Source: Hyphomicrobiales bacterium
GTDB lineage: Bacteria > Pseudomonadota > Alphaproteobacteria > Rhizobiales > Rhizobiaceae
Assembly (NCBI GenBank): GCA_900472395.1
Contig: UCHV01000018.1
Location: forward strand, 124,001 to 188,000
DNA: 64,000 nt
Reading direction: 5' to 3'
The position numbers were made by a program, and so were the translations under genes. Below are positions 19,153 through 27,726 of the stretch, piece after piece; position 1 is the first letter of the stretch; the number at the start of each line of letters is the position of its first letter. The notes beneath the pieces are model-generated. The model was not told where the DNA came from. It worked only from the letters and a program-made list of their open reading frames with translations, and did not search any database.

Positions 19153-19914
19153 ATGCCTGTAAAAGAGACCGATTTCGTCAGTGGTTTTGCCAAGGGCTTG
19201 GCGGTTATCGAAGCATTCGGTGAAAGCGACAGACGATTGTCGATAGCGGATGTCGCCAGGAAAACCGGACTTGATCGCGCGACGGTACGTCGCTCGCTTT
19301 TGACGTTGGTGGCGTTGCAATATGCGGATTACGACGGCAAGTTTTTCACACTGACGCCACGCATCCTGCGGCTCGGTCATTCCTACCTGTCGGCAACGCC
19401 GCTGCCGGCATTGCTGCAACCGCATCTCGACCTACTAGCGGAAAAGATCGGGCAGAGCTCATCGGCCTCCGTGCTCGACGATACCCAGGTGCTCTACATC
19501 GCGCGTGCATCACAGCGGCGCGTCATGTCGATCAATCTTAATCCCGGCAGTCGTTTGCCGGCTTATTGCTCTTCGATGGGGCGGGTGCTGCTTGCGGCTT
19601 TGAGTGACGCTCAAGCCCGCGATCTGCTGGCAAGAACGGAACGGCATGCCAACACGGATCGAACACTGACCGATATCGAGGTAATTGTTGCGGAGTTGGG
19701 GGGAGTACGGGAGCGCGGTTACGCCATCATCGACCAGGAACTCGAGCTGGGGCTGCGTTCCATTGCAGTACCGCTGAAAAACCAGCGTGGTGAAACCATC
19801 GCGGCAATGAATGTCGGGGCGCCAGCGGCCCATATTTCACTGACGCAAATGGTCGCCGACGTGTTGCCGCTGCTAAAGGCGGCGGCCGAGAACATTAGGT
19901 TGTCCTTGGGTTGA
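19153..19914 (+). CDS. pcaR: IclR-family regulator of the beta-ketoadipate pathway, PcaR
   Basis: The 253-residue protein has an N-terminal winged helix (SIADVARKTGLDRATVRRSLLTL, about residues 30-52, written here across the recognition helix) and a C-terminal IclR effector domain. PcaR homologues respond to beta-ketoadipate and control pca genes. The divergent position opposite pcaIJF and the operator-like palindrome in the gap support that role. PobR/PcaU-type relatives are an alternative label, but the neighbourhood favours PcaR. Confidence 0.88.
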   Translation: MPVKETDFVSGFAKGLAVIEAFGESDRRLSIADVARKTGLDRATVRRSLLTLVALQYADYDGKFFTLTPRILRLGHSYLSATPLPALLQPHLDLLAEKIGQSSSASVLDDTQVLYIARASQRRVMSINLNPGSRLPAYCSSMGRVLLAALSDAQARDLLARTERHANTDRTLTDIEVIVAELGGVRERGYAIIDQELELGLRSIAVPLKNQRGETIAAMNVGAPAAHISLTQMVADVLPLLKAAAENIRLSLG

Positions 19915-19966
19915 GAGCCTGCGCAAAAGGCCTCCCGCGACGTTCGAATTGTGCTAGAGGGGTGCG

Positions 19967-20635
19967 ATGAACGCGCTTTCAGATGTCGCTCCGATCTATC
20001 ATCCGCCTATGGATCCTTATGTTTCGCTCATTCATCGTGACGCGGATTTTCTTGTTTTCGACAAACCGAGCGGCCTCCTGTCCGTGCCCGGCCGGCACCC
20101 TGCGCTTTCGGATAGCCTGCTGACGCGCGTACAGAAGGAATACCCGAAAGCCCTGATCATTCATCGGCTGGACAAGGATACTTCCGGCGTGGTTTTGATG
20201 TCGCGCAACCGCAAGGCTCATGCCTTCGTCGCTGCCCAGTTCGAGGCCCGCACCACAAAAAAATCCTATGTCGCCGAAGTATGGGGGCGTGTTGCGGATG
20301 ACGAAGGCATGATCGACCTGCCTTTGGCGATCGATCCCGATAACAAACCGCGGCATCGCGTCGATCTCCAAAATGGCAAACCGGCGCAGACGGGCTGGCA
20401 GGTCATCAGCCGTGGCGAAAACGCAACGCGATTGCGCCTGTTTCCGCTGACGGGGCGCACACATCAGTTGCGTGTGCATATGAAGGCGCTCGGGCATGTC
20501 ATCCTTGGTGATGAATTTTATGCCGATGGCGAGGCGCTGTCGGCGGCGGATCGGTTGTTGCTCCATGCCGAACACATCAGCTTTCGTCATCCCGACGGCT
20601 CGGATGTAAGCTTCTCCGCTCCCATTCCTTTCTGA
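19967..20635 (+). CDS. rluA: Dual-specificity 23S rRNA/tRNA pseudouridine synthase, RluA
   Basis: RluA makes pseudouridine at 23S rRNA U746 and tRNA U32 in E. coli. The 222-residue protein has the catalytic HRLDKDTSG motif (Asp near residue 67), KPSGLLSVPGR near the N-terminus and GRTHQLRVHM in the C-terminal half. It lacks an S4 domain, and its length matches short RluA instead of RluC or RluD. It is followed 9 bases later by rsmJ. Confidence 0.85.
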   Translation: MNALSDVAPIYHPPMDPYVSLIHRDADFLVFDKPSGLLSVPGRHPALSDSLLTRVQKEYPKALIIHRLDKDTSGVVLMSRNRKAHAFVAAQFEARTTKKSYVAEVWGRVADDEGMIDLPLAIDPDNKPRHRVDLQNGKPAQTGWQVISRGENATRLRLFPLTGRTHQLRVHMKALGHVILGDEFYADGEALSAADRLLLHAEHISFRHPDGSDVSFSAPIPF

Positions 20636-20644
20636 GGTCCGACA

Positions 20645-21274
20645 ATGGCGCAAAAACTGGAAACGTCATCTCTGGTCGTCGACTTCGTCGGCGGAGCCGT
20701 CGGTCACAGGTTTCGTTCAGGCGAGGGCCGCGGCCAGCCACTTGCAAAAGCCGCAGGGTTCTCGAACGGCGTCACGCCGGATATCGTTGACGCCACGGCG
20801 GGCCTTGGCCGGGATGCGTTTTTTCTGGCTGCACTCGGTGCCCGCGTAACGCTGATCGAGCGCTCACCAACCATGTATGCGCTTTTGGCCGAGGGGCTTG
20901 AGCGAGCACGTGCGGAAGGAGGCCGCCATGCCGAAACGGTTGACCGCATGACGTTGATCCATGGCGATTCCTGTATTCTGCTGCCGCAGTTGAACCCTCA
21001 GGTCGTCCTGATCGATCCCATGCACCCGCCTCGCGACAAGACCGCCCTGGTAAAGAAGGAAATGCGGCTGATCCGCGATATCGTCGGCACGGATCCCGAT
21101 TCCGCCAAGCTTTTGAGCGTTGCGCTGGAAACCGCTCAAAACCGTGTCGTGCTGAAGTGGCCGCTGCGGGCTGACCCCATGCCGGGCGTGCGCAAGGCTT
21201 CCCACCAGATTATCGGCAAAAGCACACGTTACGATGTGTTCGTGAACGCGAAGATCATCCCGCCGACGTCATAA
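20645..21274 (+). CDS. rsmJ: 16S rRNA (guanine-N2)-methyltransferase, RsmJ family
   Basis: SAM-dependent methyltransferase of 209 residues. It shows the RsmJ/YhiQ pattern: DATAGLGRDAFFLA (motif I, about residues 48-61), a following IERSPTMYALL, IDPMHPPR as the catalytic motif and KWPLRADP near the C-terminus. RsmJ methylates G1516 of 16S rRNA in E. coli. It probably forms an operon with rluA. Confidence 0.85.
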   Translation: MAQKLETSSLVVDFVGGAVGHRFRSGEGRGQPLAKAAGFSNGVTPDIVDATAGLGRDAFFLAALGARVTLIERSPTMYALLAEGLERARAEGGRHAETVDRMTLIHGDSCILLPQLNPQVVLIDPMHPPRDKTALVKKEMRLIRDIVGTDPDSAKLLSVALETAQNRVVLKWPLRADPMPGVRKASHQIIGKSTRYDVFVNAKIIPPTS

Positions 21275-21311
21275 TTGCCGCCCGCTCCTTTTATTGTTTT
21301 CCGGTCTCGGA

Positions 21312-21935
21312 TCAGGTTGTCAGTGTGCAATCCGCCGGCCGGCTGTGTTCGCGCACGAGGGCGCCGTTTTTCAGGTCGTTGCCCTCGGTTTTTGCGCGTG
21401 CGACCTCTTCGGTAAACCCGAAGTCGAGCCATCGCTGCATCAGTCTCGCCTCCAGCACTGCAACTGGCGGAGAGATCAGGATGGAATAATCGAATTGCCC
21501 TTCAAGGGCCGACCATGGCGCACGGTCGAGCAGAAGGTAATTGCCTTCCACCAGCACGAAACGTGTCGATTGCTCGACGATGCGGGCGGCTGCAATGGCA
21601 ATTTCCCGCGAGCGGTCGAAAACGGGAACGAGCACTTCCTGATCGCCTGCCTTCACTGCCCGGACAATATCGAGAAAACCACGTACATCGAAGGTTTCAG
21701 GGGAGCCTTTGCGCGGTAGCAGGCCTTTTTCCCGCAGGACGGCGTCATCCATATGAAAACCGTCCATCGGCAATACTTCGGCGCTTTCGCCATGCTTTTG
21801 CAAAGCGGTGGCGAGCTCGTCCGCCATGGTTGATTTGCCGGCGCCGGGCGGGCCGGCAATCGCGATGACAAAGCGTTTCATGTCGCCCGCACGGTCGATC
21901 AGTGTGCGGGCGAGATTTTCATCCATCGACGTCAT
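21312..21935 (-). CDS. frcK: P-loop kinase-like protein of the fructose uptake operon
   Basis: The 207-residue protein resembles uridine-kinase/pantothenate-kinase-type P-loop enzymes, with Walker A GPPGAGKST (about residues 28-36), PMDGFHMDD and LVEGNYLLLD. It corresponds in position to frcK of the rhizobial frcBCAK operon, whose product is a putative kinase. Its true substrate is not shown by sequence. The start overlaps the frcA stop codon. Confidence 0.83.
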   Translation of the reverse strand: MTSMDENLARTLIDRAGDMKRFVIAIAGPPGAGKSTMADELATALQKHGESAEVLPMDGFHMDDAVLREKGLLPRKGSPETFDVRGFLDIVRAVKAGDQEVLVPVFDRSREIAIAAARIVEQSTRFVLVEGNYLLLDRAPWSALEGQFDYSILISPPVAVLEARLMQRWLDFGFTEEVARAKTEGNDLKNGALVREHSRPADCTLTT

Positions 21936-22726
21936 GCGGCGATCGGTTCCGGAGCCTTGGCACCGGTCATGAAGGCGACGGCATCCGACATCGTGTAATC
22001 CTTGGGATTGATGACGGTCAGACGTTTGCCGAGGCGGTGGATGTGGATGCGGTCGGCGATTTCGAAGACATGCGGCATGTTGTGGGAAATCAGCACGATC
22101 GGAATACCGCGCGAACGTACGTCGAGGATCAGCTCGAGCACGCGCCGGCTTTCCTTGACGCCGAGTGCCGCCGTCGGTTCATCGAGGATGATGACCTTCG
22201 AACCGAAAGCCGCCGCACGTGCCACCGCGACACCCTGGCGCTGGCCGCCCGAGAGCGTTTCGACCGCCTGGTTGATGTTCTGGATGGTCATCAGCCCAAG
22301 TTCGGAAAGCTTGTCGCGTGCCATCTTTTCCATGGCGCCGTGGTCGAGCTTGCGCAAAACCTTGCCCATGAAGCCGGGTTTGCGGATCTCGCGGCCTAGA
22401 AACATGTTGTCGGCGATGGAGAGCGCCGGTGACAGCGCGAGGTTCTGGTACACGGTTTCGATGCCGGCCTTGCGGGCTTCGATGGGAGAGTTGAAGTGGA
22501 CCACTTCGCCATCCATGCGGATCTCGCCTTCGTCGGGCCGAATGGCGCCCGATATGGCCTTGATCAGCGAGGACTTTCCCGCGCCGTTGTCGCCGATCAC
22601 GGCGAGGATTTCGCCGGGATAGAGGTCAAAATCGGCATTGTCGATGGCGGTGACACGGCCGTAACGTTTGACGAGATTACGACCGGTGAGAATAGGTTTC
22701 CGTGTGTGAATGTTATCGTGGGGCAT
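21932..22726 (-). CDS. frcA: Fructose ABC importer ATP-binding protein
   Basis: ATPase of a CUT2-type sugar importer. The 264-residue protein has one nucleotide-binding domain with Walker A GDNGAGKSS, signature LSGGQRQGVAVARA and Walker B ILDEPTAALG. A single domain, not the tandem domains common in CUT2 ATPases, is the feature seen in FrcA. The start at 22726 overlaps the frcC stop codon. A long open frame extends upstream but only shadows frcC. Confidence 0.9.
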   Translation of the reverse strand: MPHDNIHTRKPILTGRNLVKRYGRVTAIDNADFDLYPGEILAVIGDNGAGKSSLIKAISGAIRPDEGEIRMDGEVVHFNSPIEARKAGIETVYQNLALSPALSIADNMFLGREIRKPGFMGKVLRKLDHGAMEKMARDKLSELGLMTIQNINQAVETLSGGQRQGVAVARAAAFGSKVIILDEPTAALGVKESRRVLELILDVRSRGIPIVLISHNMPHVFEIADRIHIHRLGKRLTVINPKDYTMSDAVAFMTGAKAPEPIAA

Positions 22727-23805
22727 CAGCGTGAAGCCTTTCTGATCCATTGGTCGGCTGCAACAGCGACGATGATGAGAACGCCGATCAGGAGGTAGGT
22801 CCATTGCACGTCGGTTCCGAGCAGACGCAGGCCGAGCGAAAAGACGCCGACAATGAGTGCGCCGAACATCATGCCGAGAATGGAGCCGCGGCCGCCGAAC
22901 AGCGATATGCCGCCGATCACCACGGCGGTGATCGATTCGATATTGGCGAACTGACCGGCCGTTGGCGAAACCGAGCCGATGCGGCCGATCAGCGCCCAGC
23001 CGGCAAGCGCACAGATGACGCCGGAGATGACGTAGACGGAAATCAGCATACGCTGCACGTTGACGCCGGAAAGGTCCGCCGCTTCGGGATCGTCGCCGAC
23101 CGCATAAAGATGGCGGCCCCAGGCCGTGTGGTTGAGCACATACCAGAGCAGCGCCACCAGAAGGATCATGGCGATAACGCCATAGGTGAACACCGCACCC
23201 CCAAGTTTGAAGGTCTCTCCGAAGAATTGCAGGATCGGCGCATTTGTCTCGATTTCCTGCGCACGAATGGTTTCGTTGGCGGAATAGAGAAAATTGCTGG
23301 CAAGAACGATCTGCCACATGCCGAGGGTGACGATGAAGGGCGGCAGTTTCACCTTGGCGATCAGCACGCCGTTGATGAAGCCGCAAAGCGCACCGGTGAC
23401 AAAGCCACAAAGGACGGCAAGCTCGGGAGGCATGCCATAACGGAAGGTGAACTGGCCCATCACCACCGATGAAAGAACCATGATCGCACCGACCGACAGA
23501 TCGATGCCGGCGGTCATGATGACCAGTGACTGCGCGGCACCGACGATGCCGGTGATCGCCACCTGCTGCAGGATCAGCGTCAGCGAGAAGGCGGAAAAGA
23601 ACTTTCCGCCAAGCGTCAGACCGAACACGAAAAGTGACACCACCAGCACGATCAGCGAAACGGCGGATGGATTTGAATGCAGAAAATGCCGGAATTTATG
23701 AAGGGCGGACGGTCTGTCCTGTTCGAAGGACGCCACATCCTTCGAACTGTCCTTCAACACTTTTTCGTAGTCGTGATGCGGTGCGCTTGCCACTGGCTCG
23801 CTCAT
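22726..23805 (-). CDS. frcC: Fructose ABC importer permease
   Basis: BPD_transp_2-type membrane subunit of 359 residues with about ten hydrophobic segments. It has an unusually long charged cytoplasmic N-terminus (residues 1-45). Motifs such as TAGIDLSVGAIM and GGISLFGGRGSI are typical of ribose/fructose-class permeases. It pairs with the single-domain FrcA and is preceded by the binding protein after a 96-base gap holding a stem-loop. Confidence 0.9.
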   Translation of the reverse strand: MSEPVASAPHHDYEKVLKDSSKDVASFEQDRPSALHKFRHFLHSNPSAVSLIVLVVSLFVFGLTLGGKFFSAFSLTLILQQVAITGIVGAAQSLVIMTAGIDLSVGAIMVLSSVVMGQFTFRYGMPPELAVLCGFVTGALCGFINGVLIAKVKLPPFIVTLGMWQIVLASNFLYSANETIRAQEIETNAPILQFFGETFKLGGAVFTYGVIAMILLVALLWYVLNHTAWGRHLYAVGDDPEAADLSGVNVQRMLISVYVISGVICALAGWALIGRIGSVSPTAGQFANIESITAVVIGGISLFGGRGSILGMMFGALIVGVFSLGLRLLGTDVQWTYLLIGVLIIVAVAADQWIRKASR

Positions 23806-23853
23806 GAAATCCTCCCGCTTTGTCGTGTTCCCCGTTCAGGCCGGGTTGCCGTG

Positions 23854-23884
23854 GCGGGCCGATGACACTTCGCCACCGGCCCGC
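23854..23884 (-). repeat. GC-rich stem-loop between frcB and frcC
   Basis: GCGGGCCG (23854-23861) and CGGCCCGC (23877-23884) are perfect inverted arms around a 15-base loop. Placement after a binding-protein gene fits a partial terminator or mRNA stabiliser that raises binding-protein output over permease output; that role is inference. Confidence 0.6.
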
Positions 23885-23901
23885 AAAGACTGGCTAGAGG
23901 C

Positions 23902-24927
23902 TTAGCCCCAGCACTTTCCAAGACCTTCCTTGGTGTCGATCGACTTGATCGACGGAACGGGCTTGTCGGTGACAAGCGTCACGCCGGTATCGAAGAAGTT
24001 CTTGCCCTCGGTAGGCTTCGGCTTTTCGCCGCTATCGGCAAACTTCTTGATCGCCTCGATGCCAAGGGCCGCCATCTGCAGCGGGTATTGCTGTGAGGTG
24101 GCACCGATAGCGCCATCGGCAACGTTCTTGACGCCCGGGCAACCGCCGTCGACCGAAACGATCAGCACGTCCTTTTCGCGGCCGACCGATTTCAGCGCTT
24201 CATATGCGCCGGCAGCGGCCGGTTCGTTGATGGTGTGGACGACGTTGATCGTCGGGTCCTTCTGGAGAAGGTTTTCCATCGCCGTGCGGCCGCCTTCTTC
24301 ATTGCCGTTGGTGATGTCGTGGCCAACGATACGGGCGTCATCCTCGTCACCGATCTTGTTCGGATCTTTCGGATCGATGCCGAAGCCGATCATGAAACCC
24401 TGGTCGCGAAGAATATCGACGGAAGGCTGCGACGGCGTAAGATCGAGAAACGCCACCTTGGCATCCTTTGCCTTGTCGCCGAGCGTATCCTTGGCCCACT
24501 GGCCGATCAGCTTGCCGGCGAGAAGGTTGTCGGTGGCAAAGGTCATGTCGGCGGCATCGATCGGCTCAAGCGGCGTATCGAGAGCGATGACCAGAAGGCC
24601 GGCATCGCGTGCCTTTTTCAGGTTCGGCACGATGCCCTTGGTGTCTGACGCGGTGATCAGGATGCCCTTGGCGCCGTCGGCGATGCAGGTCTCGATGGCG
24701 GCCACCTGGCTTTCACTGTCACCATCGATCTTGCCGGCATAGGATTTCAACGTCACACCAAGTTCCTTGGCCTTGGCGGTCGCACCCTCCTTCATTTTCA
24801 CAAAGAAGGGGTTGGTGTCGGTCTTTGTGATCAGGCAGGCGGAAACGTCTGCCGCCTGTACCGGGGCGGCAAACACGACACCGAGTGCCAGCGCAGCAAA
24901 GGACAACGACAATGCGGATTTTTTCAT
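23902..24927 (-). CDS. frcB: Periplasmic fructose-binding protein
   Basis: Family-2 sugar-binding protein of 341 residues. It has a Sec signal peptide (residues 1-25, ending VQAAD) and the two-lobe pattern with [10 protein letters not shown] at the N-terminus, ALDTPLE and [12 protein letters not shown] near the hinge. It matches rhizobial FrcB in context and overall character. It is first in frcBCAK and divergent from a ROK regulator. Confidence 0.9.
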   Translation of the reverse strand: MKKSALSLSFAALALGVVFAAPVQAADVSACLITKTDTNPFFVKMKEGATAKAKELGVTLKSYAGKIDGDSESQVAAIETCIADGAKGILITASDTKGIVPNLKKARDAGLLVIALDTPLEPIDAADMTFATDNLLAGKLIGQWAKDTLGDKAKDAKVAFLDLTPSQPSVDILRDQGFMIGFGIDPKDPNKIGDEDDARIVGHDITNGNEEGGRTAMENLLQKDPTINVVHTINEPAAAGAYEALKSVGREKDVLIVSVDGGCPGVKNVADGAIGATSQQYPLQMAALGIEAIKKFADSGEKPKPTEGKNFFDTGVTLVTDKPVPSIKSIDTKEGLGKCWG

Positions 24928-25027
24928 GATCTCCTCCCAGAGACGAAGTCCGCGGGCTGCGGACGGGGTTCGGTATCAATGCAGGTCGGATTGAGCCCAG
25001 GTGTCTCCTCCAGACATTCCTGCATCC

Positions 25028-25048
25028 TTGCGATTTGCATAATCGCAA
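25028..25048. promoter_or_regulatory. Perfect palindrome between frcB and the ROK regulator
   Basis: TTGCGATT (25028-25035) and AATCGCAA (25041-25048) are perfect 8-bp arms around TGCAT. The site is 101 bases upstream of frcB and 100 bases upstream of the regulator start, so it is well placed as a shared operator. Confidence 0.55.
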
Positions 25049-25065
25049 AAGAAAATCCGCTGTCA

Positions 25066-25090
25066 ATAATTAATTCCGATTGAATTATTT
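25066..25090. promoter_or_regulatory. AT-rich inverted repeat, possible ROK operator
   Basis: AATAATT and AATTATT arms flank a centre that itself holds AATTC-CGATT-GAATT. AT-rich sites of this kind are usual for Mlc/NagC-type ROK repressors. It lies in the same divergent intergenic region, nearer to the regulator gene. Confidence 0.4.
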
Positions 25091-25147
25091 ATCTCATCTT
25101 GTCATGTTGCGTGCGGCGTGAGAGAGCGAAGGCAAGGGAGGTGCTGG

Positions 25148-26380
25148 ATGTCGATCACCGAAGGCCCGCTTGCCGGGCCTGTTTCATCCGCCGGTTTTTC
25201 GGGTGGTTCCAATCAGACGCGGGTACGCGCCTATAACGAGCGGCTTGTCCTGTCGCTGGTGCGGCTGCATGGCGCGCTTTCGAAGGCGGATATCACCCGG
25301 TTGAGCGGCCTGTCGGCGCAGACGGCCTCGGTCATCATGCGGGCGCTGGAAAAAGACGGCCTACTTTTGCGCGGCGAACCATTGCGTGGTCGCGTCGGCC
25401 AGCCGTCGGTGCCAATGCGGCTCAATCCCGATGCCGTCCTGTCCTTCGGGGTGAAGATCGGCCGCCGAAGCGCCGATCTGGTGCTGATGGATTTTGTCGG
25501 CAACGTGCGTAAACGTTATCACGAAACCTACGCCTATCCGCTGCCCCAGGAAATTCTAAGGATCATCACGAATGGTCTCGACGATATCGAAAAGCAGATG
25601 AGTGCGGAGGAGCAGGCGCGTATCGCCGGTATCGGCATTGCTGCGCCTTTCGAGCTTTGGAACTGGGCAGACGAGATCGGTGCACCCTCCGGCGCCATGG
25701 AGGTCTGGCATGGTGTCGACCTCCAGGCCGAAGTCGCGTCGCGGGTGGCTCACCCGGTCTATCTGCAAAATGATGCGACCAGCGCCTGCGGGGCCGAACT
25801 GGTTTTTGGCGTCGGACCGACCTATCCGGATTTTATCTACCTGTTCATCGGCTCCTTCATCGGTGGCGGTATCGTTTTGAATTCCAGTATCTTTTCCGGC
25901 CGCACCGGCACGGCCGGCGCCGTGGGGCCGCTGCCGGTACGCGGTAAAAACGGTGAAAACCGCCAGCTTCTCGATATCGCCTCGATCTTCGTTCTGGAAA
26001 ACATGCTGCGGGAGCGTGATATCGATCCCCAACCACTCTGGTATTCGGCCGACGAATGGGTCGATTTCGGCGAACCGCTGGAATTGTGGATACAGGCAAC
26101 GGCTGCGGCCCTGGCGCAGGCGATCGTCGCGGCAGCCTCCATCATCGACTTCGGTGCCGCCGTCATCGATGGCGGTTTTCCGGCGTGGGTTCGAAAGCGT
26201 ATCGTCACCGCAACACTGGAAGCCGTCGAGCGTCTCGACCTTCGCGGTGTGGTCATTCCCGATATCATCGAAGGCAAGGTGGGTTCGCAGGCGCGCGCCA
26301 TCGGTGGCGCAAGCCTGCCGATCTTTGCCCGTTACCTGACGGATCAGTCCGTGCTTCTGAAGGACATCAGCGAAGCCTGA
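25148..26380 (+). CDS. ROK-family transcriptional regulator of the frc operon
   Basis: The 410-residue protein has an N-terminal winged helix (KADITRLSGLSAQTASVIMRA) followed by a ROK sugar-kinase-like domain with GIGIAAP and IGSFIGGGIVLN. I do not see the usual CxCGxxGC zinc motif of Mlc/NagC, which may reflect divergence. The divergent position upstream of frcBCAK suggests it represses that operon in the absence of sugar. The ATG at 25148 has GGGAGG 6 bases upstream; an earlier Met at 25118 lacks this. Confidence 0.82.
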   Translation: MSITEGPLAGPVSSAGFSGGSNQTRVRAYNERLVLSLVRLHGALSKADITRLSGLSAQTASVIMRALEKDGLLLRGEPLRGRVGQPSVPMRLNPDAVLSFGVKIGRRSADLVLMDFVGNVRKRYHETYAYPLPQEILRIITNGLDDIEKQMSAEEQARIAGIGIAAPFELWNWADEIGAPSGAMEVWHGVDLQAEVASRVAHPVYLQNDATSACGAELVFGVGPTYPDFIYLFIGSFIGGGIVLNSSIFSGRTGTAGAVGPLPVRGKNGENRQLLDIASIFVLENMLRERDIDPQPLWYSADEWVDFGEPLELWIQATAAALAQAIVAAASIIDFGAAVIDGGFPAWVRKRIVTATLEAVERLDLRGVVIPDIIEGKVGSQARAIGGASLPIFARYLTDQSVLLKDISEA

Positions 26381-26393
26381 GCCGGGCTCAGTC

Positions 26394-26897
26394 TCAGGCT
26401 TTCTGATCCCGCAGCCAGGTCTCGAGAGCCGCGATGACGACCAGCCGCAGGCTGGCGTTTCTGGCAAGCGCGCGGATGAAAGATCGGCCTTCCGATGGGA
26501 AGCCGGCTTCTTTCATGACGTCGGTCGGCGACAGTTTTCGCGTCGCCATAATGGCTTCGATCCGGTTGATGGTTTGCGGCAGAAGATAACGGCCATTGGC
26601 GATCAGTGCCGATGGCTGCATTGTGGCAGGCAGGGCGGGGCCTGCTTTCCGGCCGGAACCGATCTGCATCAGAAACTGTTCGCGCTCCTGTGCATTCGCC
26701 TTGCCCCATGCCTTCAGAAGTTTTTCGGCGGGCGTCGGTCTGGTGGCGAGCCCGGCTTTTACCAGCGCCTTCTTCAATGATGGGATGCGACCGGCAACGA
26801 GATCCGCGTGGATGTCCGGAAAGTCCCTTTTCAGCCGCTGTCCGGCCATGGACTGGCGCTTGCGCGTCTTCGACATCGATACCCCATTCATGCTCAC
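26394..26897 (-). CDS. Conserved-type hypothetical protein
   Basis: I do not recognise this 167-residue protein. It is basic at the N-terminus (KTRKRQ, then QRLKRDFPDIHADL) and has no membrane segment or cysteine. An in-frame ATG at 26876 (MSKTRKRQ) may be the true start. It is convergent with the ROK regulator gene, with 13 bases between their stops. Its codon use resembles that of its neighbours, so it is probably real. Confidence 0.6.
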   Translation of the reverse strand: MSMNGVSMSKTRKRQSMAGQRLKRDFPDIHADLVAGRIPSLKKALVKAGLATRPTPAEKLLKAWGKANAQEREQFLMQIGSGRKAGPALPATMQPSALIANGRYLLPQTINRIEAIMATRKLSPTDVMKEAGFPSEGRSFIRALARNASLRLVVIAALETWLRDQKA

Positions 26898-27052
26898 CGG
26901 TTCTCCTTAAGAGGCCCGCTCTCTGGATGCCATAGAAAACCTCACTTGCTGCCGTCCGCTTCCCAGGATCGTCGACGTTTTATTAATCTTTGCAGGCTAT
27001 GGCCGAATCAAAGGCCCGCATGATGCGGGATCAAAAGGAAGGATTCCTTGTC

Positions 27053-27559
27053 ATGCTCACACGATTGGTCGTGTCGGCAAGCCTTGCGGTATTCATTGCC
27101 ACCCAGGCACCGGCCATGCTTGCCTCCGGCAAGGATTCCGAGAGCACCGCCTCGCAGCCCGTTTCCCAACAGGTTTTGCCCCGCGCCCCGAATAGCGCCA
27201 TGCTGAAGGTCGGTCGGGATGGCCATTTCAGCGGCCATTTCTTCTTCAATGGCCAGCCGCTTGTCGGTGTCGTCGATACGGGCGCCACGTTTGTCGGATT
27301 GAACGAGGCCGTGGCCGTTGAGGTCGGCATCCGGGTGGAGGATCTTGTTTATGATTATACCGTTGCGACCGCTGCCGGCGATGTGAAAGCGGCGCGTGTC
27401 AACCTCGCCAGCCTGGCGGTGGGAGGCGTGTCGCTCAAGGATGTCGATGCCCTTGTCCTTCGCAACAACGCCTTGCCCGCCAGTCTTATCGGAATGAGCT
27501 TTCTCGGCCGCCTTTCCTCCTATGGAGTGGCAGGCGATACGATGCGTCTGGTGCAATAA
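27053..27559 (+). CDS. Retropepsin-like aspartic protease, TIGR02281-like
   Basis: Small single-domain aspartic protease of 168 residues with an N-terminal hydrophobic segment (about residues 4-22) that acts as a signal or anchor. The catalytic DTGA motif lies in VGVVDTGATFVGLNE, preceded by DGHFSGHFFFNGQ. The C-terminal LIGMSFLGRLSSY matches the family flap and end region. Such proteins are common in Alphaproteobacteria and their substrates are unknown. Start at 27053 follows AAGGAAGG; an upstream Met at 26990 is less likely. Confidence 0.75.
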   Translation: MLTRLVVSASLAVFIATQAPAMLASGKDSESTASQPVSQQVLPRAPNSAMLKVGRDGHFSGHFFFNGQPLVGVVDTGATFVGLNEAVAVEVGIRVEDLVYDYTVATAAGDVKAARVNLASLAVGGVSLKDVDALVLRNNALPASLIGMSFLGRLSSYGVAGDTMRLVQ

Positions 27560-27726
27560 GCGGCGCCCAGTGTCGTCTGTTTGTCAAACAGCCGACTTTT
27601 TCTGGGAATAGCGTTAACCTGCGATTAACAAATTGGTTACTAAAACGCTAATATTGCCCGCGCAGCACGTGCGAATCAGCTTTGATGCGCGCAGCGTGAA
27701 CCAGACCTTTAAACCGCGGCTGCCTT

